Shown: positions 52,730-64,000 of the stretch, piece by piece | Layout: each line of letters starts with the position of its first letter | Numbering within the stretch: position 1 is the first letter of the stretch | Source of the DNA: DATAYA01 sp963754235 | GTDB taxonomy: Bacteria; Pseudomonadota; Alphaproteobacteria; Acetobacterales; Acetobacteraceae | Direction: 5' to 3' | Length of the DNA stretch: 64,000 bases | Assembly: GCA_963754235.1 (NCBI GenBank) | Contig: CAVWFK010000007.1 | Span: 95,241-159,240, forward strand | The notes under the pieces: generated by a model | Databases searched by the model: none | What the model was told of the DNA's origin: nothing | Seen by the model: only the letters and a program-made list of their open reading frames with translations | Translations under genes and position numbers: made by a program

Positions 52730-54003
52730 TCAAGCCGCAGAACGCGCCCGGGCGCTACCCGCGCCAGCCGCCGCCAGCGCCCGCGCCAGCACCCGCGCGC
52801 CGTCGGCGAGCTGCGCCGGCTCGGCATATTCGGCCGGGTTGTGGCTGATCCCGCCGCGGCAGGGCACGAACAGCATCCCGGTCGGGCAGACCGGCACGAC
52901 GAACTGCGCATCGTGGAAGGCGCCCGAGGGCATCCGCATGGCGCCCAGCCCGAGCGCCGTCCGCCGCCGCGCTGCACGGCATCGACCACGAGCGGGTCGA
53001 AGCGCGACCGGCAGGGCGTGGAAACGTCTCCTCGACGCTCACCTCGGCGTCCGCGCACCGCCGCCTGCACCACGCCCGCGATCGCGTCGCCGCGCGCCGC
53101 GCAGCACAGCCGCGTCGGGATGGCGGAAATCGATGCTGAAGCTCGCCCGGTCGGCGACGCTGTTCGAGGTGTTGGGCGCGACGGTGATCCGGCCCACGGT
53201 GAAGCGCAGCACGTCGGCCGGGATCGGCCATCAGCGCGTTCAGCGCCGCGATCGCGCGCACCATGTCCTGCACCGCGTCGCGCCGCAGGCCGAGCGGCGT
53301 GGTGCCGGCATGCGCGGTCTCGCCGCGCAGCGTCACGGTGAACCAGCGGCTGCCCTGGATGCCGGTGACGACGCCGATCGTCCGTGCCTCCCGCCTCCAG
53401 AAGCGGACCCTGCTCGATATGCGCTTCGAGATAGGCGTGCGGGCGGCCGCCGAGGGCGCGGCGCGGCATGTCGGCCTCCGCGGCCAGATGCTCGGCGAGC
53501 GCGTCGGCGAAGCGCGACGCCGTCGGGGTCGCGCACCTCGGCGAAGTCGGCGAGCGGCGTGTGGCCGGACCACGCCATGCTGCCCATGCAGCCGGGGGCG
53601 AAGCGGCCGCCTTCCTCGTTGGTCCAGGCGACGACCTCGATCGGGCGGCGCGGGGCGATGCCGGCATCGTGCAGCGCCGCGAGCGCTTCGAGCCCGGCGA
53701 GCACGCCATAGATGCCGTCGAAGCGGCCGCCCTTGGGCTGGGTGTCCATGTGGCTGCCGGTCAGCACCGGGGCGGCGTCGGGATCGGTGCCGGCGCGGCG
53801 CAGCCAGAGATTGGCGGCCGCGTCATCGACCGAGACGTCGAGCCGATCGCGCGCGCCCAGCCGATCAGCAGCCGCCGCGCCTCGCGGTCGAGCGGCGTCA
53901 GGCAGGCGCGGTTGACGCCGTCGCCCGCGATGGCGCCGATCCGGGCCATCGCCATCAGCCGGTCCCAGAGCCGGTCCTGGTTGACCGCAGACGCCGCGTC
54001 CAT
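52730..54003 (-). CDS. Zn-dependent hydantoinase/carbamoylase family hydrolase (frameshifts)
   Basis: M20-type amidohydrolase of about 420 residues of the AllC/N-carbamoyl-amino-acid group. Readable pieces: RLWDRLMAMARIGAIAGDGV, NLWLRRAGTDPDAAPVLTGS with HMDTQPKGGRFDGIYGVLAG (first zinc ligands), VVAWTNEEGGRFAPGCMGSM (catalytic Glu-Glu), AYLEAHIEQGPLLEAGG and the C-terminal PCRGGISHNPAEYAEPAQLA. Frames change repeatedly between 52,900 and 53,800. With the FGase gene downstream it may degrade ureides or hydantoin-derived compounds. Confidence 0.78.
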
Positions 54004-54245
54004 CACCCCTCCCCGCTCGCGCGCGGCATCGTCGCACACGGGGGTGGCCCAAGCTACCGCGGCCCGGCTACGCTCTTGCCGGCTCGGCCGCGTGCCGCGC
54101 TGCCGGCTCTTTCGTGGCGCGGACGAATGCCGTGAGGCCGGCCACACGATTGGCTCGAAACAGCGGCAGTTCCGCGCGACAAATGAGCCAAAGGATCGCA
54201 TTCTGCGCCGGACCGAACGCCCGCATCGCGCTGCGCGGGGCACCG

Positions 54246-54821
54246 TTACCGCCTCCGCCGCCATCGTTCAGCGCGGCGCGTCAGCGCCGCAAGCGGCAGA
54301 AGGGGGGCGTAAAAATAGCACCCGAGATCCACGGTGAGACCGGCCGAGCGGAGCACATCCTCGATCCCGGCGAGCGTGTAGCGGCGGAAATGCTCCAGGA
54401 ACACGTCGTGTCCGCTCCACAGCCACATGAAGGCCGGAACGGTCACGATGAAGCGCGTTCCGCACGCCACCTTGTCCGCGTATTCGCGGACCAGTCCAAC
54501 ATCGTCCTCGACGTGCTCGAGCACATCCATCATCAGCACGAGGTCCGCGTCTGATCGATCGACGGCACGCCGGAACGCCAGGCGCTTGCCCATGCAAAAA
54601 TCGTCTTGGCTGTCGGGGTAGCCGGGGTCGACACACGTGGCGGTCCGCGCACCGGTCGACTTGAGGAGAGCGGAGGAGAAGAACCCAAGCCCGGCGCCGA
54701 CATCGAGGATGGAGGCCGGACCTGGTTCGGGAAGCATGCGGCGCAGGGCCATCAGCTTGGCGCGATAATACCAGTGCGCGCCGATTTCGCCCTCGATCAG
54801 TCCTGCTTCCTTGAGGTCCAT
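54246..54821 (-). CDS. Class I SAM-dependent methyltransferase
   Basis: A 191-residue intact protein. The SAM motif is ASILDVGAGLGFFSSALL, then DLVLMMDVLEHVEDDVGLVR (motif II/III) and FIVTVPAFMWLWSGHDVFLE with RRYTLAGIEDVLRSAGL, a pattern of glycan- or lipid-type methyltransferases (methyltransf_11/23). The target is unknown. Stands alone between the hydantoinase and MlaC genes. Confidence 0.82.
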   Translation of the reverse strand: MDLKEAGLIEGEIGAHWYYRAKLMALRRMLPEPGPASILDVGAGLGFFSSALLKSTGARTATCVDPGYPDSQDDFCMGKRLAFRRAVDRSDADLVLMMDVLEHVEDDVGLVREYADKVACGTRFIVTVPAFMWLWSGHDVFLEHFRRYTLAGIEDVLRSAGLTVDLGCYFYAPLLPLAALTRRAERWRRRR

Positions 54822-54996
54822 CCCGGCCGTTTCGGAACGTTGCGGTAACGCTACGCTCCGTGTGGCACGAAATGAACCAACAAACTGCTAATGCGCCAGC
54901 AATTGCTTTATCGCGTCCGTGGAGGGTTCGAAACGCGCAACCGACACCGCCACCCTCGCCATGCACGCGCGGGCGGCGGAGCTGGGCCGGGGCGGA

Positions 54997-55639
54997 TCAG
55001 GCGAGTGCGCCGCCGGACAAGGTCTGCACCTTGCGCTGCAGGCTGGCGATCAGCGCCTGGCCGCCGCTGGCGAGCAGGCTCTGGAAGTCCGACCGCTGCA
55101 CGGCGACGCGACTGATCGAGCCGTCCGCGAGCACATCGACCGCGCGCCAGCCGGATGGCATCTGCCGCATCACGTAATCGAGCCGCGTCGGCTTGCCGGA
55201 GCGCGGCGACGATCTGCGTCGGCACCACCACCTCGCCCGGCATCACCGCGCGCTGATTGCCCAGCACCTCGATGCGCTGGCCATCATAGCTGTCGAAATT
55301 GGAGACGAAGGTCGCGACGGTGTAGCGCCGGAACGCCTGCTCCAGCGCGGCCTGCTGGTCCGGCGGCAGGCTGCTCCAGGAGAGGCCGACGGAGGTGCGC
55401 AGCACGGTCGGCAGGTCGAAAACCTGATCGACCACCGGCGCGAGCAGGGCGAAGCGCTGCGTGAACGGACGCCGCCGCTGCCGGCCTGCATCGCGGCGAT
55501 CAGCGGCGGCGTTGAGTTGCTGCACCGGCGGCGCCGGCCCGGCGGCAGTCTGCGCGCGCGCGATGCCGGCCGGCATCGCCAGCAGCCCCGCCATCGCGGA
55601 CAGACGGAGGAACTGGCGGCGTTCGACGTGTATGCTCAT
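54997..55639 (-). CDS. MlaC-type phospholipid-binding ABC transporter protein (frameshifts)
   Basis: Periplasmic component of the Mla lipid-asymmetry system. A twin-arginine-like signal ERRQFLRLSAMAGLLAMPAG precedes RFALLAPVVDQVFDLPTVLR and LPPDQQAALEQAFRRYTVAT with FVSNFDSYDGQRIEVLG. Near 55,195 the frame changes and the last part reads RLDYVMRQMPSGWRAVDVLA, DGSISRVAVQRSDFQSLLAS and LQRKVQTLSGG to the stop at 54997. An earlier slip lies at about 55,475. Length and motifs match family members. Confidence 0.8.
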
Positions 55640-55899
55640 TGTGGGGCTCCCGAATGGATGTCGTCCTGCAGGGCGGCCCACCAAAGCAGGACGGGGTTCG
55701 ACCTGCTGTGTGCCACTTCACAAAGACGATGCGATTGGCCCCGGTCCGACCGTGTCGCAGCAAATGGTGGCACTCACATCCGGGTGAACCGCGTCCTGCG
55801 ACTATCGGTTATGTCCGAAACGTCGGGCGGTCGCGATGGATGCGCCCGGAACAAGCCTTTGATTCAACGATCCGGGAAAATGCGCTCACGCCAATGCGC

Positions 55900-57585
55900 T
55901 CACGTCCTGGGCAGAACCTCCGCCTCCTGCAATCCCGCGATCGGCGGCAGCTTCTTGATCCGGTAATTGCGCGTGAAGAACCCCACCAGCCGGGCCTTGG
56001 GCATTCCCCTGGCGGCGAGCAGGCTCCAGGGCGCGTCCCACATGCGCGGGTCCAGCACCCCGAAGGCGATCACGCGGCCGCCGTTTGCGAGCGTGCCGTC
56101 GATACGCGCCCGGAGGGCCGCGAAGAAGGCGGTGGGGTCGCGGTCGGCGAAGTAGAGCTTGTCGACCGCGATCCGCGGCACGCCGGGCGTGTTGAAGAAG
56201 CCGAGATAGGCGCCGCCCGGGTAGGCGGCGAAATCCAGCAGCAGGTCCTTGGGCGTGAACGCGGCGCGCAGCTCCGCGCCGGCGCGGCGGAACGGGTAGG
56301 CGGCGGTCGGCACGGCGATCACGGCAAGGTTCACCGCGAGCGTCGCCGCCGCCCAAAGAGGCAGCAGCGGCCGCACCAGGCGGCGCGGGAATAGCAGCAA
56401 GAATAGCAGGATGGTGGGGGCCGTGAGCTGGAACCACATCTCCGGGTCGTTCAGGCTGTACCAGCTCCCCCAAGCCAGCGCCCCGGCGAAGGAACGCAAG
56501 CGGGACCAGGCAGGCGGCGCCGCGCGCGGCACCCCACAGCGCCCGGAGCCCGATCGCGGCCACCAGCAGCAGGGTCGCGAACCAGGGGACGCCCTGCGCG
56601 AGCAGGGTCGGGACGTACGGGCCGAGGCGGCGGATTTCGCCGCCGAGCCAGGCGCGGCCGACCGAGCCGAGCACCGGGGCGGCGATCATGTTGTTGGCGA
56701 CGCCGAACACGGCGCGCCCGACCGCGTCCTTCGAGCCCGAAGAAGCCCGGCCGCAGATCGGCCTTCGCGACGACCGAGTGCTCGAGGCCGCCGAGCGTGA
56801 GCGGCAGGCCGGCAAAGGTGATGTAGCCGAACGCGGCGCAGGCGAGGAACAACGCGCCGCAGACGATGCCGAAGCCGATCGCGTCGCCGAACGCCGTGCG
56901 CCAGGCGGCCCCGGCGCGCCGCCGCGCCGCCAGGATCGCCAGCCCGACGAACGGCGGTGTGGCCAGGACGCTGGCGAGGAACGCCGCGCCGAGCCCGAGC
57001 CACACGGCACCGAGGATCAGCAGGCGCCGCGATGCAGCGTTCGCCGGCGGCAAGGCGCTGCTCCCACACGACGAGCGCGTAGAGGCCCGCGTTGATGAAC
57101 GGGAACGCGAGCAGCTTCATGTGCCCGGTCGGCGCGAGCGTGATGACGCTGCAACTGCCGGCGAGCAGGGCTGCGGCCAGGATGCGCTGCCAGGCGGGCA
57201 AGCGCAGCCGCATCAGCAGGGCGTAGAAGATACCGATCGCGGCCGCCGTCGCGAAGCTGTTGATGTGCTTCTGGCTCATCACGGCGGTCTCGCCGAAGCC
57301 GAGCCAGCGGTGCCAGAGCAGGGTCGCCGGCTGCAGGAAGATGTGGCCGATGTCCCAGACGAAGCGGTTGCTCTCGATCTGGGCCACGAACCGGGCGACG
57401 TCGTGATACGGCAGCCGGGCATAGAGCGACGCGTAGAAGGCGAGGGCGAGGAGGAAGGCGAGCAGCGGCTCGGCGCGCGCGAGCGCCACCCCTTCCCCCA
57501 ACCCCCTCCCGCAAGCGGAGGGGGAGCGAGCGAAGCCCCCTCCCCTTGCGGGAGGGGGTTGGGGGAGGGGTCGGGCCTCGGTCAT
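55900..57585 (-). CDS. Polytopic membrane protein (frameshifts)
   Basis: About 550 residues with roughly ten predicted helices, for example LLAFLLALAFYASLYA, ILAAALLAGSCSVITLAPTG, LLILGAVWLGLGAAFLASVL and IVCGALFLACAAFGYITFAG. The C-terminal soluble region reads DPTAFFAALRARIDGTLANG and LVGFFTRNYRIKKLPPIAG. It resembles glycosyltransferase-39-like integral proteins but no catalytic motif is certain. Frames change near 57,020, 56,730 and 56,500. The ATG at 57585 would encode an extra 30 residues from a palindromic repeat. A GTG at 57489, after the repeat, may be the real start. Confidence 0.65.
57489..57571. repeat. Large inverted repeat at the 5' end of the membrane-protein gene
   Basis: Two arms of about 26 bp (57490-57515 CCTTCCCCCAACCCCCTCCC and following GCAAG; 57545-57570 complement) pair with one mismatch around a 29-bp loop. 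Such C-run/G-run palindromes are dispersed in GC-rich proteobacteria. Here it lies between the membrane-protein gene and ffh and is read as coding in the longest frame. Confidence 0.75.
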
Positions 57586-57776
57586 GACGGCGAAATTACC
57601 ACAATCGCCGCCACTTTCGCGCGCTTGACCGGTGCCCGTCCGGCGCGCATAAGCCCCGCTTTCCGGGCCAGCCTGGCTGCCCGGTCCCCGCCCCCGCTGC
57701 TTGCCGCGGGCGGGGGCTCCGCCGCTCCGCGAGGGTTCGCGCAGCGGCGCGTCGGGCATTGGAGCGCACGGCACGC

Positions 57777-59153
<1,377 letters not shown>

Positions 59154-59174
59154 GAAAGAGAAGAGAGAGACAGG

Positions 59175-59510
59175 ATGGGACTGAAGATCCGCCTCGCCCG
59201 CGCCGGCGCCAAGAAGCGCCCGTACTATCACATCGTGGTCGCCGACAGCCGCAGCCCGCGCGACGGGCGCTTCATCGAGAAGCTGGGCAGCTACGACCCG
59301 ATGCTGCCGGCCGAGCACGCCGACCGCGTGCGGCTGCAGGACGAGCGCATCCGCCACTGGCTGGATCAGGGCGCGCTCGCGACCGAGCGCGTGGCGCGCT
59401 TTCTCGGCCGCGCCGGTCTCGCTCCGATGCCGGCGATCCGCGAGCAGCCGAAGAAATCGGCACCGGGCAAGAAGGCGCAGGAGCGGGCCAAGGCGGCCGC
59501 GCCGGCGTGA
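59175..59510 (+). CDS. rpsP: 30S ribosomal protein S16
   Basis: A 111-residue S16. The start MGLKIRLARAGAKKRPYYHI then VVADSRSPRDGRFIEKLGSY is canonical. The C-terminal extension RVARFLGRAGLAPMPAIREQ plus a lysine/alanine tail is usual in alphaproteobacteria. An AGAGAGACAGG site precedes the start, 21 bp after ffh. Confidence 0.96.
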   Translation: MGLKIRLARAGAKKRPYYHIVVADSRSPRDGRFIEKLGSYDPMLPAEHADRVRLQDERIRHWLDQGALATERVARFLGRAGLAPMPAIREQPKKSAPGKKAQERAKAAAPA

Positions 59511-59542
59511 GCTAGGAAAATTGCACTTGGACGAGAACCAAC

Positions 59543-59624
59543 CGTCATGGTCGGCGGAAGGCCGACCATCCACGTCTGCCGGCAGCGCGTGAAGTCGTGG
59601 ATGCTCGGCCTTCCGAGCATGACG
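59543..59624. repeat. Palindromic intergenic repeat, copy 3
   Basis: The same unit as at 33213 and 35311/36888, between rpsP and rimM: CGTCATGGTCGGCGGAAGGC, CCATCCACGTC, GTCGTGGATGCTCGG and CCGAGCATGACG. Its position inside a ribosomal operon suggests it is tolerated in transcripts or modulates them. Confidence 0.87.
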
Positions 59625-59635
59625 TGGGCGGGTGA

Positions 59636-60149
59636 ATGGACGCCCGCATCCTGCTTGGCGTGATCGGCCGCCCGCATGGCGTGCGCGGCCTGGTGCGGGT
59701 CGTCAGCCACACCGAGGACCCGGCGGCGCTGGCCGGCTACGGCCCGCTGACCGACGAGCGCGGCCGGCGCTGGACGCTCGCCTGGCGCGGCGAGGGCATC
59801 GCCGAGCTGCGTGACGAAGCGGGGCGGTCGGTCGCCGACCGGAACGAGGCCGAGGCGCTTGTCAACCTCAGGTTGTATGCCGACCGCGACCGGCTGCCCC
59901 GACGGAGGCAAGACGAGTTCTACCTCGCCGACCTGATCGGGCTTTCGGCGGTGGACCGGACGGGTGCCTCGCTGGGACGGTCGAGCGCGTGCATGACTAC
60001 GGGGCCGGCGCGTCGCTGGAGATCACCGAGAGGGGACGTCGCTGCTGGTGCCGTTCACCCGTGCCGCGGTGCCGGAGGTCGATCTCGCGGCCGGAAGCGT
60101 GACCGTGTGTCCGCCCAAGAGCCGTGTTCCAAAAGGCCGCGCGCGATGA
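59636..60149 (+). CDS. rimM: 16S rRNA processing protein RimM (frameshifts)
   Basis: Ribosome maturation factor that binds S19. N-terminal beta-barrel: ILLGVIGRPHGVRGLVRVVS then TEDPAALAGYGPLTDERGRR. The PRC-barrel region FYLADLIGLSAVDRTGASLG continues in other frames (RVHDYGAGASLEI, then LLVPFTRAAVPEVDLAAGSV and VTVCPPK). One slip is near 59,980 and another near 60,035. The stop TGA overlaps the trmD ATG as expected. Confidence 0.88.
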
Positions 60150-60849
60150 CCTGGCGGGCCTCCGTCCTGACCCTGTTCCCGGAGATGTTCCCGGGGCCGC
60201 TCGGGCACTCGCTGCCGGGCCGCGCGCTGGCGGACGGGTGCGTGGTCGCTCGCGGTCCTCGACATCCGCGCCCACGGCATCGGCCGGCACCGCAGCGTCG
60301 ATGACGCGCCGTTCGGCGGCGGGGCGGGGATGGTGATGCGGCCCGATGTCGCCGATGCCGCGATCGCGGCGGTGGCGGACGGGCGGCCGCTCGTGTGTCT
60401 CGCGGCGCGCGGGCGGCGCTTCGGCCAGGACGATGCCGTGCGGCTCGCGGCGGGTCGCGGGCGTGATCCTGCTGTGCGGGCGCTATGAGGGCATCGACCA
60501 GCGCGTGATCGAGGCACGCGGCGCCGAGGAGATTTGCATCGGCGATTATGTGCTCGCGGGCGGCGAGCTGCCAGCGATGGTGCTGCTGGAGGCGTGCGTG
60601 CGGCTGCTGCCGGGCGTGCTCGGCGATGCGGCGAGTGCGACCGACGAGAGTTTCGCGGCCGGGCTGCTGGAATATCCGCACTACACCCGCCCCGCCGCGT
60701 GGCAGGGCCGCGCGGTGCCGCCGGTGCTGCTGTCGGGCAATCACGCCGCGATCGCCGCCTGGCGCCGCGCGCAGGCCGAGGACGCCACGCGTGCGCGCAG
60801 GCCCGATCTGTGGGCGCGCCACATTGCCTGCGCCACGACGGCGCCCTAG
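60146..60849 (+). CDS. trmD: tRNA (guanine-N1)-methyltransferase TrmD (frameshifts)
   Basis: Methylates G37 of tRNAs. The start MTWRASVLTLFPEMFPGPLG matches the family. After a slip near 60,240 comes AVLDIRAHGIGRHRSVDDAP with FGGGAGMVMRPDV. After a second near 60,455 the knot motifs VILLCGRYEGIDQRVIEARG and EEICIGDYVLAGGELPAMVL follow, with YPHYTRPAAWQGRAVPPVLL later. Ends 24 bp before rplS. Confidence 0.9.
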
Positions 60850-60873
60850 AGAAACGGACGAGAGGAAGGTGCC

Positions 60874-61307
60874 ATGAACATCATCCAAAGTTTTGAGGCG
60901 GAGCAGATCGCGCGCCTGACCGCGACCCGCGCGGTGCCCGATTTCTCGCCCGGCGACACGGTGCGCGTGTCGGTGAAGGTGGTAGAGGGCGAGCGCGCCC
61001 GCACGCAGGCCTTCGAGGGCGTGTGCATCGCGCGGTCGAACAAGGGGCTGAACAGCAATTTCACCGTGCGCAAGATCAGCTATGGCGAGGGCGTGGAGCG
61101 CGTGTTTCCGCTGTATTCGCCGGTGATCGCCGAGATCGCGGTGGTACGCCGCGGGGACGTGCGCCGTGCCAAGCTCTATTACCTGCGCGGCCGCAGCGGC
61201 AAGTCCGCGCGCATCGCCGAGCGCGCGCGCTCGACCGGCGAGACCGCGCCCGCCGCCGCACACCCGCCGCCGCAGCGGCGGACGAACCGTCCGCCGCCGC
61301 CGAATAA
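60874..61307 (+). CDS. rplS: 50S ribosomal protein L19 (3' frameshift)
   Basis: Canonical L19: MNIIQSFEAEQIARLTATRA, FSPGDTVRVSVKVVEGERAR, TQAFEGVCIARSNKGLNSNF and RRAKLYYLRGRSGKSARIAE. Beyond residue 125 the Ala/Glu-rich extension shifts frame near 61,260 and ends in ADEPSAAAE at 61307. Without the shift it would run on into leuC. An AGGAAGG site lies six bases before the start. Confidence 0.92.
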
Positions 61308-61320
61308 GAGGAACGGCGCA

Positions 61321-62732
61321 ATGGCCGATCAGCCGCGCACGCTGTTCGACAAGATCTGGGACGGCCACGTGGTCGAGCGGCTGCCCGATGGCACCTGCAT
61401 CCTCTACATCGACCGCCATCTCGTGCACGAGGTGACCAGCCCGCAGGCGTTCGAGGGACTGCGCGCCGCCGGCCGCCGCGTGCGCCGCCCGGATGCCACG
61501 ATCGCGGTGGTGGACCACAACGTCGCGACCTCCGACCGCCGCGCCGGGATCAAGGAGGAGGACAGCCGCATCCAGGTCGAGACGCTGGAACGCAACGTCG
61601 CCGAGTTCGGCGTGCCCTACGTCCCGCTGCTGGATGCGCGGCAGGGGATCGTGCACATCATCGGCCCGGAACTCGGCATCAGCCTGCCCGGCATGACGAT
61701 CGTGTGCGGCGACAGCCACACCTCGACGCACGGGGCGATGGGCGCGCTCGCGTTCGGCATCGGCACCTCGGAAGTGGAGCACGTGCTGGCGACGCAGACG
61801 CTGCTGCAGAAGCCGGCGAGGAACATGCGGGTCGTCGGTGGACGGCAAGCTGCCGTTCGGCGTCACCGCGAAAGACATGGTGCTGGCGATCATCGGCCGG
61901 CATCGGCACCGCGGGCGGCAACGGGCATGTGATCGAGTACGCGGGCGAGGCGGTGCGGGCACTCGACATGGCCGGGCGGATGACGGTGTGCAACATGTCG
62001 ATCGAGGCGGGCGCGCGCGCCGGCCTGATCGCGCCGGACGACACGACCTTCGCCTATATCGCCGAGCGGCCGCTGGCGCCGAAGGGTGCGGCACTCGCGC
62101 GCGCGATCGAATACTGGCGCACGCTGCCGAGCGACGCCGGTGCGCGATACGACCGCACGGTGTCGCTGGACGCGGCGGAGATCGCGCCGATGGTGACATG
62201 GGGCACCAACCCCGAGGCGGTGGTGCCGATCACCGGCGCCGTGCCCGACCCCGACGACGTGCCCGACGAGGCGGCGCGCGCGCAGCGGCGGCGGATGCTC
62301 GACTACATGGCGCTGACGCCGGGGACGCGGATGACCGACATTGCGATCGACGTCGTGTTCATCGGCAGTTGCACCAACGGCCGCATCGAGGACATCCGCG
62401 CCGCCGCCGCGATCGCGCGCGGGCGGCACGTCGCCGCCGGGGTGCGCGCGCTGGTCGTGCCCGGCTCGGGGCTGGTGAAGCAGCAGGCGGAGGCCGAGGG
62501 GCTGGACCGTGTGCTGACCGATGCCGGCTTCGAATGGCGCGAGGCGGGATGCTCGATGTGCCTCGGCATGAACCCCGACAAGCTGATGGCGGGGCAGCGC
62601 TGCGCCAGCACGTCGAACCGCAATTTCGAGGGGCGGCAGGGGCCGGGCGGGCGGACACATCTGCTCTCGCCGGCGATGGCCGCCGCGGCCGCGGTGAGCG
62701 GCCGGCTCGCCGACGTGCGGGAGTTCGCGTGA
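61321..62732 (+). CDS. leuC: 3-isopropylmalate dehydratase large subunit (two frameshifts)
   Basis: [4Fe-4S] isomerase of leucine synthesis. Visible: MADQPRTLFDKIWDGHVVER, HNVATSDRR, CGDSHTSTHGAMGALAFGIG, then after a slip near 61,838 VDGKLPFGVTAKDMVLAIIG. After another near 61,900 come GTAGGNGHVIEYAGEAVRAL, the iron-sulfur ligands in VVFIGSCTNGRIEDIRAA and GCSMCLGMNPDKL, and GGRTHLLSPAMAAAAAVSG. The start follows an AGAGGAACG site. Its TGA overlaps the leuD ATG. Confidence 0.92.
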
Positions 62733-63352
62733 TGCAGAGTTTTACCGCGCTCACCGCCATCGCGGCACCGCTGCCGCTCGCGAATGTCGATACCGACAAG
62801 ATCATTCCCGCCCGGTTTCTGAAGGTCATCACGCGTACCGGGCTGGGCAAGCATCTGTTCGACACGCTGCGCTTCCGCGCCGACGGCTCCGAGAACCCGG
62901 ATTTCGTGCTCAACCAGGAGCCGTACCGGCACGCCGAAATCCTGATCGCTCACGAGAATTTCGGCTGCGGCAGTTCGCGCGAGCACGCGCCCTGGGCGTT
63001 GCTCGATTTCGGCATCCGCTGCGTGATCGCGCCCGACTTCGCCGACATCTTCCACAACAACACGTTCAAGAACGGCATCTTGCCAATTCGCCTGCCGCGC
63101 GAGACGTGCGACCAGTTGATGCAGGACGCGCGGCTGGGGCCGAATGCACGCCTCACGATCGACCTCGAGCGGCAGGTGATCGTGCGTCCGAACGGCGAGG
63201 AGATTGGTTCGAAATTGATCCGTTCAGAAAGCACCTGCTGTTGAATGGGCTGGATGACATCGGGCAGACCCTGCAGCACGCGCGCCGCGATCGACGGCTA
63301 CGAGGCGCGCGAACGCGCGGCACGGGACTGGATGCCGGCGGTTTCGGTGTGA
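62732..63352 (+). CDS. leuD: 3-isopropylmalate dehydratase small subunit (3' frameshift)
   Basis: The swivelling-domain partner of LeuC. Reads MQSFTALTAIAAPLPLANVD, TDKIIPARFLKVITRTGLGK, ENFGCGSSREHAPWALLDFG and NGILPIRLPRETCDQLMQDA. After a slip near 63,210 the ending FEIDPFRKHLLLNGLDDIGQ is in another frame and reaches ARDWMPAVSV at 63352. Coupled to leuC by a TGATG overlap. Confidence 0.9.
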
Positions 63353-63457
63353 CGATGGCGCGCTACCCCGTCCCTTGCGCGGGACGGCCGAGGTGGCGGG
63401 TGGTGCCGCACGAGAGTCGTGATGGCGGACCTTCGCCGACCTGACGGGGAGGGGGAG

Positions 63458-64000
63458 ATGCGGATGCCATCGAACAAGAAGCTGCTTCTGCTGCAGGGCG
63501 ACGGCATCGGCCCCGAGGTGATGCGCGAGGTCCGCCGCGTCATCGACTGGATGGACCGCCGCCGCCACTTGAGCTTCGATCTTCCGAGGACCTCGTGGGC
63601 GGCGCCGCGATCGATGCGCGCGGCACGCCGATCACCGACGCCACGATGCAGGCCGCCAAGGACGCCGACGCGATCCTGTTCGGCGCCGTCGGCGGGCCAA
63701 AATGGGACCCGCTCGGCTTCGATCGCCGGCCCGAGATCGCGATCCTGCGGCTGCGCGGCGAGTTGGGCCTGTTCGCCAATCTGCGCCCGGCGATCGCTTT
63801 CGACGCCCTCCTCGATGCTTCCACGCTCAAGCCTGACATCGTGCGCGGGCTCGACCTGATGATCGTGCGCGAAAGCACCGGGGGCATTTACTTCGGCAAC
63901 CCTCGCGGCATCGAGACTTTGCCGGACGGCAGCAGGCGCGGCGTCAACACGGAAGTGTACACCACCCCCGAGATCGAGCGCGTCGCGCGCGTAGCGTTCG
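63458..64000 (+). CDS. leuB: 3-isopropylmalate dehydrogenase, 5' part (runs off the window)
   Basis: NAD-dependent decarboxylating dehydrogenase of leucine synthesis. From MRMPSNKKLLLLQGDGIGPE to VRRVIDWMDRRRHLSFDL in one frame, a slip near 63,585, then DAILFGAVGGPKWDPLGFDR, EIAILRLRGELGLFANLRPA, MIVRESTGGIYFGNPRG and VYTTPEIERVARVAF at the window edge. About half of the gene is present. The start could also be the ATG six bases later. Confidence 0.9.

Noticed and set aside
51814..54003. Treating the formylglutamate hydrolase and hydantoinase genes as true pseudogenes
   Set aside because: All motifs are retained and breaks are single-base slips like those in essential genes nearby. Base-calling error is as likely.

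Overview
The window is GC-rich alphaproteobacterial DNA. The right edge carries ffh-rpsP-rimM-trmD-rplS-leuC-leuD-leuB in one direction. Together with PEP-CTERM proteins, GC-rich intergenic palindromes and a DUF6111/NUDIX/CCA-transferase cluster this suggests Rhodospirillales, probably Acetobacteraceae (inference, no search run). Many conserved housekeeping genes are broken by single-base slips in short homopolymers, so most frameshifts here are better read as uncorrected sequencing errors than as pseudogenes.

Positions 1 to about 26,146 are the right part of an integrative conjugative or plasmid-like element. On the minus strand it has a DUF3363 relaxase, lytic transglycosylase, TraF-type peptidase, DUF2840, RepA initiator, AlpA-like regulator, DUF6499/DUF2285 proteins, DUF736, DUF2493 and toprim remnants, a ParB-like protein and DUF932. 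The backbone is eroded: a truncated IS66-type copy sits where ParA would be expected, a complete three-gene IS66 lies upstream of a UPF0149 gene, a deletion fuses the toprim and DUF2493 genes, and an M20 peptidase remnant is stranded inside. The T4SS genes and the integrase are not in view.

The cargo next to the right end (19,980-25,441) is the most interesting part. A plus-strand run encodes an acyl-carrier-like small protein, an XRE regulator, an ImmA/IrrE metallopeptidase fused to a chagasin-type cysteine-protease inhibitor domain, a papain-like cysteine protease and a thymidylate-synthase-like protein. A convergent MazG-like protein and a plus-strand protein of the DNA-base-hypermodification (5-hmdU kinase helical domain) type complete it. 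A perfect 7-bp-arm operator precedes the run. It looks like a nucleotide or DNA-base modification system placed under proteolytic control.

Positions 25,848-26,351 hold a tRNA-Gly 3' fragment, a complete tRNA-Leu(CAA), a 5' half of a second tRNA-Leu broken exactly at the anticodon loop (probable element/chromosome junction) and tRNA-Asn.

The chromosome to the right has a VapBC-type toxin-antitoxin pair, a DUF482 acyltransferase, an M20 amidohydrolase, an IS66-family element with an 8-bp target duplication, a group of PEP-CTERM proteins, an IS1182-type element inserted in a palindromic repeat, and a Rieske/amidohydrolase/oxidoreductase catabolic cluster. It continues with a CCA transferase-DUF6111-NUDIX-DUF1285 run, MoxR-DUF58, a TPP enzyme, acyl-CoA dehydrogenase, CoA transferase, N-formylglutamate hydrolase, hydantoinase-type M20 peptidase, methyltransferase, MlaC, a polytopic membrane protein, and finally the ffh-to-leuB housekeeping run.
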